From positions 1-64,000 of the forward strand of contig CANTUR010000654.1 in NCBI GenBank assembly GCA_947683625.1: a DNA stretch of 64,000 nucleotides, written 5' to 3'. The notes beneath the pieces were generated by a model. It searched no databases, was not told the origin of the DNA, and saw nothing but the letters and a program-made list of their open reading frames with translations. Of this stretch, positions 46,744 through 58,972 are shown piece by piece. A program made the position numbers and the translations under genes. Each line of letters starts with the position of its first letter. Position 1 is the first letter of the stretch. This DNA is from Mallotus nudiflorus. Its lineage: Eukaryota > Streptophyta > Magnoliopsida > Malpighiales > Euphorbiaceae.

Positions 46744-48745
46744 TGTAGACGTTGGGGTTTAGTGCGCGTCCAAGATTTTAGCAATTGCGACACTGTTTGA
46801 GCTCAGGGCTCTAGAGAGCACACTAACCACTAGCACAAAGACATGGCGTGGAGATGAAGAGTCGCCACCCAGGGTAATAACTGCGGCAAATCGAAAAATG
46901 GTGGTACTCAATTCCTTAAAAAAAAGCCAACACCATAACCAAGAGATTCTGGATACGGAATACCAACTTCTTTCAGTCTCGTGTTCATTTAGAATTACTT
47001 TATGAATTACTATATTATCTTCTATTTACATGCAATTTCATATAAACCCTTATTCTAGCAAGTAACTCCAAGGCAAACTAGTCATGAAAATACAAGTAAA
47101 TAATGCATTCATTCAAACATATAATCTCTAAGTTAGTCTAATATACATTAATCTTAATTAATGGGGCTAAATTTACATTAATAAGTGAGTCTAAAGACTA
47201 ATTCCTTTTAATTTTAATTAAATGAACCTAAGTTTATTTGTTTTAATTCTAAAAAATGGGCCTAATTCCACAAATTATGGAGTATTTAAATTAATGGGCC
47301 TAAGTATACATATTTTAATTCTAAGGTGATATTAAATCTACAAGTTATGAAAAACTTAAATTAAGTGGAATAAGTCTAAATTAATTAAATTAAATTAAGT
47401 GAGCCTACGTCTAATTTACTAAATAGGCCTAAGTTATCTCAAACCTTAAATCTAATTAATTATGGGCTTAAAATGCATTTTAATTAATTAAACCTAAAAA
47501 CCCTAAATTTAAATGGGTGGATTAAAATCTAATATAACCTTAAGGCCCAAAACACATAAAAATAAATAAACAAGCCCAAAAAAAATATTAAAACAATTAA
47601 ATAAAAGATCAAACAACTAATTAAATTAACTCCTTCTACAACCCTAATTTTCATTAATATGCAACCTAAATTAATCTACTCCCACCATTAATTTTAATTA
47701 ATTACCCAATTAAAACCCTAATTTTACTAACCAATTAATTCAAATAAACAAGCAATCATACACATAATTCCACTATTCCCACTATTGGAGCTATTACTAT
47801 AATCTATAGAAAATAATAATAAAAATAATTAATACACCCCAAAACTTAAACAAAATAAAGCAATAAAATAAAACAGTAATAAAAAACCTAGAAACTTATA
47901 TCTCGACAAGGTCTTATCCATGAAATTTCATGGATCTCTTATGGATTTGATTCTGTAAGTATGATCATCAAGTGTTTTCCTCTATATTCACCAACATAAA
48001 CACAAAAAATAAATAATGATTAGAGCTTAAATAAAATAAAAATAACAATTAAATAATCAAATAAAATAAAAGAAAAGAGTAGAAGAAGGGATGAATGAAC
48101 GGATGCAGTATTGATATCCTCCTCTTCAAAAGTCTATTGCTCTTGCTTTAAAAATAAAGAAAATTTCAAGAAAAAAATATGGAGAAGAAATATAGAGAGA
48201 ATTTTTTAAAGCAACAAAAGATTAGTCTCTAGAGCTCCCCCTCCCCGCTTCCCCCCCCCCCCCCCAAAAAAAGAAAGTCCCCTCCTCCTTATATAGGAAA
48301 AAAGACAATAGAAAAAACCCTAATCCTACGTACTTCAAAATTCCAATTTTAAAAAGACTTTATTTTCCTGAAAATCTTGAAAATAAATTTTAGAAAATTT
48401 TTAACTAATCAAATTCAGGAAATATATTAAAAAATTGAAAATTAAAAAAATAGCGCTAGACCATAACGAAATTGTAGATTTTTTATCGGAATTCTTTAAT
48501 TCCGATTGGTAATTTTTTTTAACATTTAATTATATAAAGGTCCCTAAAAGAATTTATGTTTTGCAATTAGGTCCTTAAAAAATGTTGTAATTTAATCCTT
48601 CAAAACATTAAACCCTTTCTTTGAAAAATGCATTCAAACTTTTGAGGATTCAAACTTCAAGTATTAAAGACATATTTATGATATTTTCATCATTGGAGTC
48701 CTTTATCACGTCCATAACACATAATCCCAAAATTGGGTACTTACA
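46744..48745 (-). repeat. 3' LTR of the Ogre-type element
   Basis: TG...CA on both strands (tgtagacgttgg at left, gggtacttaca at right). The adjoining bases 48746-48760 are a pyrimidine run, i.e. the polypurine tract on the element's strand. Contains CTATATAAG (minus) at 48288-48296 as a likely promoter. Confidence 0.85.
48251..48265. repeat. poly-C tract (15 C)
   Basis: C run just upstream of the TATA-like site in the LTR. Confidence 0.9.
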
Positions 48746-48860
48746 GTTACCCCCCTTTATTGCTATTTGCTTGACAAATTGCGACAAAGTAAACTAGCAC
48801 TCAATTTCTTAATTAAAAGTTAGGATACTTACCTGTGCTCCATGAAGCGTTTGCTTATAA

Positions 48861-49735
48861 ACTTACTATACTCGAATGTACAACATTAATTTATACGGAT
48901 ATATCATACTCAATTATATGATGTTGACTATACTCAGTCGTATAGTCTTATGTGAAAGGGGTACATTGCGCTCGATCATACAATGTCGATTATACTCAGA
49001 TGTATATTCTAAATTGAAAAGGAACATCACACTCGGTTGTATGATGCTGAAAATGCATTGTACTCGACCATACAATGCTGTATAGTTTGAAAAGAAACAT
49101 CATACTCGGTCGTATAGTATCGATTACACTCGAATGTATAGTCTGAATTAAAAAGAAACATCATACTCAGTTGTATGATGCTAATTATACTATGTTGTAT
49201 AATCTTGATTGAAAATACATTACACTCGGTCATATAATGCCGACTACACTCGGACATATAGTCTGAATTAAAAATACATTACACTCGATCGTATAATGTC
49301 GACTACACTTAGTCGTGTAGTTTGATTAAAAATACATTGTACTCGATCGTACAATGCTGATTATACTCGATCATATAATCTTGATTGAAAATACATTGCA
49401 CTTGGTCGTACAATGTCGACTATACTCAAACGTATAGTCTCTATTAAAAAGAAACATCACACTCGATCATATGATATCGATTATACTCAGTCGTATAATA
49501 TTGATTGAAATTACATTGCGCTTGGTCGTACAATGTCGACTATACTCAGACGTATAGTCTATATTGAGAAGAAATATCACACTCGATTGTATGATGCTAA
49601 TTCTACTCGATCGTATAATCTTGATTGAAAATACATTGCACTCGGTCGTATAATATCGACTATACTTGGACGTATAGTCTGGATTGAAAAGAAACATCAC
49701 ACTCGGTTGTATGATGTCGATTATACTACTCATTG
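48861..49735. repeat. tandem array of about 28 covarying hairpins
   Basis: Roughly 60-bp monomers, each with two back-to-back imperfect palindromes and an A-rich linker (ttgattgaaaat). Monomers alternate so that the clear period is 120 bp (gactata at 49418, 49538, 49658). Four stem types recur: ACATTG/CAATGT, GACTATAC/GTATAGTC, CATCAYAC/GTATGATG and GATTATAC/GTATAATC, around short loops such as tcggtc or tcagac. Stem differences are usually matched on both sides (for example ACTACAC/GTGTAGT at about 49303-49322 against ACTATAC/GTATAGT). It lies about 115 bases inside the 3' LTR of the Ogre-type element, i.e. in its 3' untranslated region. Short ORFs across it are by-products of the repeat. 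Confidence 0.88.
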
Positions 49736-50082
49736 AATTATTAAATTAGGAGACATTGCAATTTAGGATTAAATTGCAAGAAAAAGAATGGACTTAAATG
49801 CAAACTGAAAACTAAAGGACTAAAGCGGATATTTGCCCCTTTAATATACACATTTTTCATCTTTTGCCGATTCATTATCTCTTCTTCCTATCTTTCTTCA
49901 TTTTTTTTTTGCTTTCTCTTCCTTTTCATTTTCTCTTGATTTTCAATTTTTTCCTTTCAATTATTTTTTCATCTGCCATCTGATTTTGAATCCATTTAAT
50001 CCTATAGCTCACCCACACCATAACCTATACGGGGATAGTTCCAAATAATCAGATCCCATCACTTCACATTTGTATTTTCCTT
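49736..50082. other. spacer upstream of the PMD gene
   Basis: Pyrimidine-rich sequence (ttcttcctatc...ctttctcttcc) and no ORF. It could hold the plus-strand 5' region of the PMD gene, but no clear TATA box stands out. Confidence 0.4.
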
Positions 50083-50334
50083 AAAATGATTTAGGACTCC
50101 GTGAAGGTGAAGACGTGCTTCCTTTCACTCATTTACACCTTCATAGATGCTCTCAAGTTGGAGATGAGGTAAATTTCCTGCCTGTGTCTTCAATTCTGTA
50201 ATTAATATATTTATTTTAGTATGTAAAATTAATATGTTCATGCATGCAATTATAGAATATTTACTAGAAAAATTAGATATAATTTATGAAAAATTGACAA
50301 TTTAGAACCAAATTTTCAAAAATATATTCAAATT

Positions 50335-50535
50335 TACTGAATTTCTCATCGGGATTCTGAATTCCAGATTGGAATTCTTAGATTTCTCAGATTTTCGATC
50401 AAAAATCTGGAAATCCGATTGGAATTTTAGATTTTCAATAAAAAATCTGGAAATTCGATCAATATTTTGGATTTCCGATCAAAAATCTAGAAATCTTATC
50501 AGAATTCTGGATTTCCAATCGAAAATCCAGTTTTC
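50335..50535. repeat. short palindromic repeats in the first PMD intron
   Basis: Several degenerate copies of a unit alternating gatttccgatc and aaaaatctgg, each close to self-complementary (GATTTT...AAAATC). The same kind of repeat recurs at 57170-57300. Confidence 0.65.
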
Positions 50536-51344
50536 CAATTAGATTTTGCTAATTTTTTTTAAATGATAATGAAATAAGAATGACAATGTTAAAAAAATCA
50601 GAAATTTGGAAAAGGAAAAGGTAATTCTATCATTTTTCTGAATTTTTCAGAAACTATTAAAATTATCAGGTTGCTTTCACTTGGCTCGAGAACTATTCCA
50701 TGACTTATTTAGACAGGTAGTACAACATATATGGGCAGCTGGCTTTTGACACTTTATTGCTGCTTTACTGATTGCTCGAGATAGGTCAGACCACTACTCA
50801 CTTTTTGCTCTTATTGAGAGGTGGATGGACACCACTCATACTTTTCACACACGAGTGGGTGAGCTAACTATTTCCCTGATAGGCTTCTCTGCTATTACTA
50901 GGATTGCATTCAGAGGTGCCCTAGTCCCTTTTGATATCCATTACTGCACTCTTTCAGAGGATGCAAAGAGTCACTATATTAGTGACTTGCTCAAGTTTGT
51001 TTCATCATGGAAGAATTAGAAAAACGTGCTTCTTTCTTCTCTCGTTTAAGGTTTTAGGAGACTACCTACCACTACACCTTGCCAGATTCTTTAAAAGGTA
51101 AGATGCTTCTTGTTGATATTACTTAGCATTACTCTTTTTTTGCGAAACTAGTCATGAGGTTAGCATCGCTCTTCTTGGTCCTCTTCAGGATCTTATTATG
51201 GTCGCTACTTTAGATTGGGGATCTGTAGTGCTTGCTTATCTCTACTACAGGTTGGATACTGTTTACAAAGGCACTGTGATGATGTGTGATTTCTGGCACG
51301 TCTTGCATGTATGTCTCTTATCCTTTTCAGCATTGCTTATTTTC

Positions 51345-54300
51345 TGTGATAACCCTGATTTTAAATTATTTTATTAAATATTGAGATATGCCATGTTAAG
51401 AAAGTTTAAAAGTTATATTTAATTATTTAATTATTTTATGAATTATTGTCATTATTTTCTGTTTAATTGAATTTTCTATGTAAATATAGTAATTTGGAAT
51501 TTATTATTTTGGATAACTAAATTCCATTAGGTATGATTATTATTTTCGAATACTATTATTTTAATAACGTTAACTTAGTGCATGGTTATTTTAATATTCT
51601 TTTTTTTTAAGTACTAACCTTATTTTATTAACTTACGCGCTTCAAGTATTATTAATATTTTGAGAACATCACTATTATTTTATTTTATTGATTTATATTA
51701 ATGCATAATTAAACTATTTCATAAATATTATTTATTTAATAGCAATCGTGTTGTGTTATCATTACGATGGGTATTATTTTTATTATCATTTTAATAACAC
51801 AACTTTCTGTGCATTATTATTTCTATGGTATTTTTATTATTTTATTACATATACGTTATTTATATTATTAATTATTTAATAATTATGGTTTTTATTATTG
51901 TTATTTTTATATATATGATAATTCTATGTGTTTATTTTTATGTATGTATAATTATGAGAGTGTGAGACTATATGTGTGTATTATTTGTGGTGGGGATTAA
52001 ACTAAATTAAAGTTTATTATATTATATTATAAGGTTGTGGTTTAATATATATATATATATATATACAAAACAAATTTTAGAATCCATTTTCTTTCTCTTC
52101 CTTCCACATGTCCTGACCTTCCCCTGCTACTACGCCTCTTCCATCTTCACGCCGGAGCTGCCTTGGCTTCAATCACCATCACCATTATCTGCTTATCTCT
52201 TCTTCTCATTGTCACCACCATGGACGAGCTGCAAAAGCTGCTGGAACCAGTAAGGATCGTCGGAGCAGTAGTGTTGGCAGCAGCATGGTCCAACAATCAC
52301 CGGTGGCTTTCTGACGGCGAGAGCTTGATTTCTTTGACTTGGTCGACTCCTTGAGTTGAGGGGAGGATGATTTTGAGCTTGATCAAGCTCAAAGCTAATC
52401 ATTTTGTGAGTTTTGCATATTTTTAGTTTATGTATAATTTCTTTTTAATTTTTTTTAAAGCTTAAGTTCGATGGATTCTTAATGATTTCTTTTAAAAATG
52501 ATCATTTATGCATCTTAATCTACTCATAGATATTTTTTTTATCTATTTTTCTGATTTTGTTTGATTTTTTGTTAATTATTGAATATTTTAATAAAAAAAT
52601 GAAAATGAAATGAATTTTCATAATTAATTAATTAGATTATGAATTTGTTAAATTATTGTTATTATACATTGTTATTGATTTTGATGTTGAGAAATTAATT
52701 TTTGGGAATTTTATATAATTTTTAAGAAATACTTATAGTTTATGTGAATATGGGATAATTGAGTTAAATGAGTATTTGGGTTAAATTTAAAGTTTAATTG
52801 TATGTTTTAGTTTATATTAAAATGTTATTTGATGATAAAATAATTTTTAGGAATTTCTATTATTTTTATGGGAGTTTATATAATTTATGTGTATTTTGGA
52901 ATTAGTAGCTTAAATATGTATTTTTATAGAAATTATTGGTTAATTAGGTGTATTTGTTGATTTTATTGAAAAATATGTTGAGAAAATTAATTTTGAGTAA
53001 TTATATTATTTTTGGTGAATTTTTGAACATTTATAGTGAATATATATATATATATATATGGGTATTTTGGTAATTTTATACTAAATTGGCTAAAAATATA
53101 ATTAAATTGGTTTTAATAATTATTTGAGTTATAAAAATGATTTCTGCAAATTTTTAGTATTTTTAACTAATTAAAACTATTTTTCATAAATTATTTTCAA
53201 ATTATATATATAATATACTATTTTTCTAAATAAATGGGTTTTTATTGATTTTTAGTATGTTTTAGGGTTAATTATGTAATTTGGATCTATAAAATGTATT
53301 TTAGTTGATTTTTTATGAATTTATTGAGAATTTGTTGAATTTTAATAATATTTTATTAAAATTTGGATTTTTATTATAATTATCAGTGAAATAATTATTT
53401 TTAGTATTTTAAATATCTGATTTACTATATTTTGATTATTGAAGTGTATTTTTGGTATTTATGACATTTAAATGTGTTTTGTGTATATTCTATGAATTGT
53501 GAACCTTGGTCGGTGAATTGTAGCTTGGAGTCCGACCGAGGGATTGTGGTTGTGAATTTGGTGTTATTCCGAAGTGTGTTTTCTTTGCAGGACCGGCTCT
53601 ACTCTTTGAGTAGAGAGATGTCTGTTTTACAGGGAAGGTTCTGTCGGATTTTCGGTAGAATTCTCGTAAAACGTGATGTCCGGTCAAATCCCTATTCTAA
53701 TTTTGTGTCTAAAATTCTAGATCGAGTCTTTAGAATTTCCGTTAAATTTATTCTGATTTCATGTTGTCATTTGTTTGTCTAGCTGCGCCGAGACCGAAGC
53801 CTAATGGATCAAGCCCGCCGAGTTTGTCTCGTGGAGCGCTAACATGTGAGTTATTATACTGTATATATATGCACTGCATATAGGGTGCATTATTTATAAT
53901 TTTTCATTTTCATTGTATGTTTTAAAAATGATTTAAATTATAATATTTTTGGTATATCTAGGGTTGCATTTTTATATATATGCATATTAAAGAATTATGT
54001 ATTTTAGTTTGATATATGCACATTAAATAATTAGGTTTAGGTTTAATACATTTGAGTAATATACACATGTTTTAAAATGTACACTTAGACATAATTATTT
54101 TATTAAATGATTAGTATACTTTAGGTATAATTTCAATAGATTTTAGGTTTATTCTTAAATAATTGTATGTTAAATTATAAACCTACACTTAAATTATTTT
54201 TAAGTTTATTTTTGGTATATTTTTTACTTATTTCCAAATAAATACATGTTTTATTATTAAATTAAACCTAACACATTAGTGGTATATCTAGGGTTTATTT

Positions 54301-55727
54301 TTTATATATGCATGCTAGATAATTAGGTTTATTTTTAGTATATTTGTAAATATATGTTAAACACAAACACATATTTAAATGAACATTTATACATAAATGT
54401 TTTATTAAATAATTTGTGTACTTAGGGCATATCTTTTGTATATTTAAGTATATTTTTAAGAAATGCATGTTATATTATTGTTACTAATTTAAATTGTTTT
54501 TAACCATATTAATGATTTATCTTTAGTTTATTTCATATTTTATTTGACATATATATATACCCGAAATATACTAGCTATATTTTAGGTATATTTTTGGCAT
54601 ATATATATGGTTGATTTTATTATTATGAATGTCGTTCCACATTAATTATTTTTAGAATAATTGATTTATTTAAGTGAAGGATATCAATAGAACGTGCTTC
54701 CTAGTAGGCAGCACTAGGCCGTGTACGTACCGGTGCGAAATAATAGGGTTGAGTGAGAGTTAATTTTGGGTGATTATAATTGATTTAATTGATTTGACTA
54801 AGATTAATGGTATGTTAGATAGTGTGATTGCGGGGCCAATCACACTGACAGCCAGACTGTTGGAGCTTGGTTGACTAAGTGTCTCGTGGCCAGTCTACTG
54901 TCCATAGTGGAATGAATCTATTGGGTTGATTGAGATATGAGGTGATAGATAGTGTGATTGCTGGAGCTCAGTTGACTAAGTGTCTCGGGGCCAATCACAC
55001 TGACAGCCAGACTGCTGGAGCTCGGTCGACTTAGTGTCTCGGGGCCAGTATGCTGTCCAGATTGGAATAAGTGTTCTATTTGGGATCAATTGAACCTGTA
55101 TGGCTAGAGTGATGATGGGATTTTTTGAGGTTTCTATTATTAGGGTTCTATGGATCCTTCATGAATTAAAAAATACATTTTCTATATTTAATATATTTAT
55201 AAAGGCAGAATTTGGCATTCATGTGAAATGTGTGTCTATACATGTATATATATAAGAATGCCAAATTGTTATGGTTTAGTTTGCATGTATATATAGTATA
55301 ATAATTCACTCAGTGAGGTCTAAACCCCCTCAATTATTTTTTTCAGGAGATCCCATATTGTCAGACCTTAGTTGTAGAGTTCCTCGCCGGTGTTCTTCAG
55401 TCCCGACTATTTTATGCAAATGTATATTCTAAACTCTGATTTATATTCTAGAAACTGCAGTAGTTGTGTTATTGTATCAGAAGAGTATTATATTATTTTG
55501 ATATTGTATACTCTGAAAAATTTGTATTTGATTATTACGAATATGTATTCATTTATAAAAGGATTTGAAGTATTTATTTTATATATTGATTCAGAAAAAT
55601 TTTAATTCTGTCGTACTTTTATTTAATTATTGCATGATTTTATTTTCTTAGGCTTGCTACGGGTTCCGAATTCGAAAGAATTCCTGTTCCCTAGCGCCGG
55701 TCATGACTCCTAGTTTGGGTTGTGACA
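51345..55727 (+). mobile_element. Del/Tekay-type solo LTR, copy 3 (4.4 kb)
   Basis: Target duplication ttttc (51340-51344 and 55728-55732). Begins tgtgataaccctg and ends ggttgtgaca. Homologous along its length to the other three copies but the longest. It lies inside an intron of the PMD pseudogene. No internal coding region. Confidence 0.88.
54823..55063. repeat. 54-bp tandem units in the Del-type LTR
   Basis: Units with ggagctcagttgac...gtgtctcggggcc at 54963 and 55017, plus a second, partly degenerate cluster just upstream (54823-54910), so this copy has about twice the repeat content of the LTR at 8753. Confidence 0.8.
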
Positions 55728-57169
55728 TTTTCACATTTTCTTCTTTATTTATTTTATTTCCTCTCTTTCAGATATGGGGCATTAAGATTGGAGTGATCCG
55801 AGGTTTTAGTGCCATTAACTTTGATAGGAGTCTTCCCCTAATGTAGAGGTGGGGTTCCTCTTGTCTTACTAGCATTATGCATGACTTATAAACTTATCGA
55901 GATCAGCTGAACTCCTTAGAGTGGGACCTAGTAAGAAAAATTTGACCTTTAGTATTTCATTAATTGTAAAAGTTCAACAAGCTTAAGTAAATGAGTTTGC
56001 AAGTCAAATTAGATTGGTTATCTGGTGCTGAAGACATTTAGTGATATGATTTTATGACAACAGCTGTGAGGCTTGAGACTATGAGAGTTCTGCTCCCTGA
56101 TTATGGCCGCCAAATATGGTATCTTGGTGAGCATGTTTATCAATGGCATATGGGACCTTCTAGGAGGCCTGTTCCTTCTTATATTCCCTCGTCAATATTA
56201 TAAACTAGCAACAAGACTGGTCTTAAGCTCATAGCAGCTCTTAAGGGATATGAGGCTTCGACTTTGCTCAAGAATTCACGTCATTATTAGGAGTACATTT
56301 GGGAGAATCTCCTAGAGCAGGTTCCTACAGACCCAGCTAAGGTATGCTTTCTGTCACTACTTTACTTCATCTCTTTCATCCTTCATATGGCATTCACTTC
56401 TTGCACAGATTGAAGAAGTCCATGATACTACTATAAAGGAGACTGAGGATGACACCAAGGAGACTGAGTAGGATGTTGAACCTACTCATCATTGTGAGGC
56501 TGCTCATGGTGATGCATCCTCGAGTACTATTTTAGGCAGTGTTCCCCCATTTGATAGGTCCATGTATTATTGGGCTCCTATGGTACAGACTCTTATTGAG
56601 CGACATATGTACTTTGATGCAACTTAGCTTCCTAGCTTCTCTCCTCCTGATGCTTCACATGTGAGCTTGATTTGCATTTCCAACCATGCACAAACTAGCA
56701 CTTATTTCTGAATTAGTAAACTTCATTTTACAAGTCCCTAGGACACAGGCAAAGTATCTGTACGGTCTTGCCTCTTCCCAAAGATTATTTACTATATAGA
56801 TTATAGATATTTGGAGGGTTAGTATTTACAAAAAAAAAAAAGCAAATGTATGCATGTTATGTATGATATGCATGATTCTGACTATTCTAAATGCAACAGA
56901 GTTATGTCAGGGATCTGGAGTGTGAGAACAAGAGGCTTTGATGATAGCTTGTTGGTCTTGGTTTTGACAGTCATGATGTTGGGAATTCTACACCCCAAGC
57001 TTAGAGTGATGATCTAGCTAGAGTATGGAGCCCTTGGCCAAATACTAGGACTCAGGATGACTGATCTTCTTAAGGACTTGTGTTAGCATGATTGTACTTT
57101 GGATGCTTCAAAATTATTTCCTTTTATGAATGAATCTCGAACTTTTATTTTGGACCAAGCCCCTTTTTT

Positions 57170-57300
57170 TCGCCGAAAATTTTGGAAACCCGACCAACAT
57201 TTTAGATTTCTGATTGAAAATCTAGAATTTGAATCATAATTCTATATTTTTTATCAGATTTCTAGAATTTTAATTGGGAATTCGACTCTAGTTCTATATA
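57170..57300. repeat. palindromic repeats downstream of the PMD gene
   Basis: Degenerate copies of the same gatttc...gaaaatctagaatt unit found at 50335-50535, here between the PMD and DUF7745-like genes. Confidence 0.55.
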
Positions 57301-57479
57301 TTTTCCTGTTCCGACATGAGTTCGGTCCCAAAAATGACTGAGACAAATCCTAATCTTGTCCTTCTTCTAAAAACATAATCAGGAAAATCCTAATCCCATT
57401 GGTATCATCTTTTGAGGCTATTTAAGAGTCGCAGATAAGACTATTGTGCATCCTTCTTTTTATTTCTCTTTATCATAAC

Positions 57480-58645
57480 ACAAGCTACTTTTAGTTTAAT
57501 GAAGAAATTTCTCAAAACCATGAACAGAGTGCTACCTTTTTATGCCAAATCCTTGAAGTCCCTTCAACACCTGAAAAATAGACAATAATTTCTTACATGT
57601 TGCTGCTACATTCTGGGATGCTAAGGATCATGTATTTTGATTCAATGGACAAGAGTTATGTCCATTAATTGAGGAAGTTGCAGTTATTCTTGGATGTTCA
57701 TTAGATTCCTACTACAATTGCTCTCCCTGATCTTGCAATGGAATTTCCCAGTAAACTAGTAGAATTTTTCGATATGCCCCCAGATGTCATCTACATGCAT
57801 GCACACAATGCTAGTACTATTAGTCTTCCTTTTCTTATTACCTATTGTAAATCCAGAGACAAGAACAATGTTGCTTAAATCAAAACTGTCACCTTCTGCT
57901 TGTATGCTCATTTTTTACTAATGTCTTCTTATGGAGATGCTGATGTAAGAATTATCAGTATCTTAGAACAAGTAGAAATAGGAGCTAATCCTATGCTTGT
58001 CATTCTTGCTGAAATTATCATTGGGTTAGATAATTTCAAGGTTCAGAACTGGCTCTCAGGCAGTTTGCTTCTCCTTCAGTTATGTAAACCCTTTTTTTTA
58101 AGCTGCCCTCTTAGGTTTTCAACTTAGCACTTTTTTTTTAGATTTGGTTATAGGAGAAGTTGAGTTTGCTTAATGCTGCCCCCAATGCTTTGGTTTATCA
58201 ACCTCATCATTTATAATCTCGTCCTTTAAAGATAAAGGACAAGCATGTTATAAATCAATAGATTAATTGGATAAAAGGCCGTGCTGATACTGAGATTACT
58301 TGGATTTATCCTTGGTGAAGATTGAAATTCATGACCATTAACTTATATGACTACTGCATCCCTATTCCTGGGTTGCACTTTTTGACCTTTCTTTCTCCCT
58401 TACGTCTTTGCTACCAGTATGGTCACCCCTAATTCATTGTGGCTGTTACAACTAACTTTGAAGGCTTCCCTCAGAGGCAAGACTTTTTAAACAAAGTGAA
58501 GAACTTGTGGCCTTGCAGAGCTTTAGAGCAGAATAAGCACCTGAATGCTAACGTGACTACTAATGACGACTACAAACTTAGGATGTCATGCAATCTACAG
58601 AACCACCAAAATATACTAGCTACAAAAGGACTCAAGTATTATTAG
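57480..58645 (+). pseudogene. DUF7745-like gene, antisense within the Ogre-type element
   Basis: Plus-strand frames give HVAATFWDAKDHVF, GQELCPLIEEVAVILGCS and PFLITYCKSRDKNN, then an open stretch at 57900-58080 with LYAHFLLMSSYGDADVRIIS, ILEQVEIGANPMLVILAEII, IGLDNFKVQNW and SGSLLLLQ. This resembles the plant DUF7745 family (ADPRIISVVEQM...ANPVPMILAETLNGLD type). An intron fits at 58080-58141: acceptor ttttttttag is intact, but the donor reads cag|ttatgt where cag|gtatgt is expected, so splicing is probably lost. The last exon resumes IWL and reaches a stop near 58645. Many stops upstream of 57900. A TATA-like ctatttaag lies at 57418-57426. The family's function is unknown; recognition is from memory of its wording. 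Confidence 0.6.
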
Positions 58646-58972
58646 ATGAGTCACAAAAGAAAAAATAGAAATGAAAATAGTGATATGTTTTATTTTTCCT
58701 TTAAGTCTTTATGCTTTTTAATAAAGATAGAACATACAATATTTGACAAAAATATCATTTCAATTTATTTCATTAATTAGGGTAAAAATAAGTACATTTA
58801 TTACATCATATGACATAACTCCTATTATCAGTTAGTCCCTTCAGATTTTCTAACTGAACATTTTTTTCTCACTTTTATTTCCCTAATTTATGCCTGATCA
58901 GCCCTTTGTAAGTTTTCTAATCAATAGGATCATCTCTTTTATTTTATTCCCTAATTTTTTCCTACTAGCCCT
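58646..58972. other. spacer between the DUF7745-like gene and pol
   Basis: The two genes converge here. AT-rich, with a phrase like ccctttgtaggttttctaa recurring three or four times (58900, 58970, 59020). No gene seen. Confidence 0.5.

Larger units (their letters stand above)
50083..57063 (+). pseudogene. plant mobile domain (PMD) gene, antisense within the Ogre-type element
   Basis: Spliced gene opposite to the element's pol. PMD family (PF10536) wording: AGFxHFIAALLIARDRSDH, SLFALIERWMDTTHTFHTRV, GELTISLIGFSAITRIAFRG, ALVPFDIHYC (about 50740-50945), then HEVSIALLGPLQDLIMVATL and DWGSVVLAYLYYRLDTVYKG to FWHVLH (51308). An intron follows (gt at 51309 to ctctctttcag at 55771), now holding a solo LTR; without it and one target copy the intron is about 75 bases. 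Next exon IWGIKIGVIRG, then SCLTSIMHDL and YRDQLNSLEWD, to AK at 56341; intron 56342-56408; exon to 56660; intron 56661-56899; last exon from 56900. A first exon ending at 50168 (intron to 50650) is tentative. In-frame stops show it is decayed. PMD proteins are known both as host genes (MAIN/MAIL type) and in transposable elements. Confidence 0.75.

Noticed and set aside
49027..49733. Minus-strand ORFs with repeated Tyr/Ser-rich peptides
   Set aside because: They are the translated tandem hairpin array; stops fall irregularly and no start context is conserved.
48861..49735. CRISPR-like array reading of the hairpin repeats
   Set aside because: There are no unique spacers between constant repeats. 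Monomers are contiguous and diverged, cas genes are absent, and the context is a plant retrotransposon.
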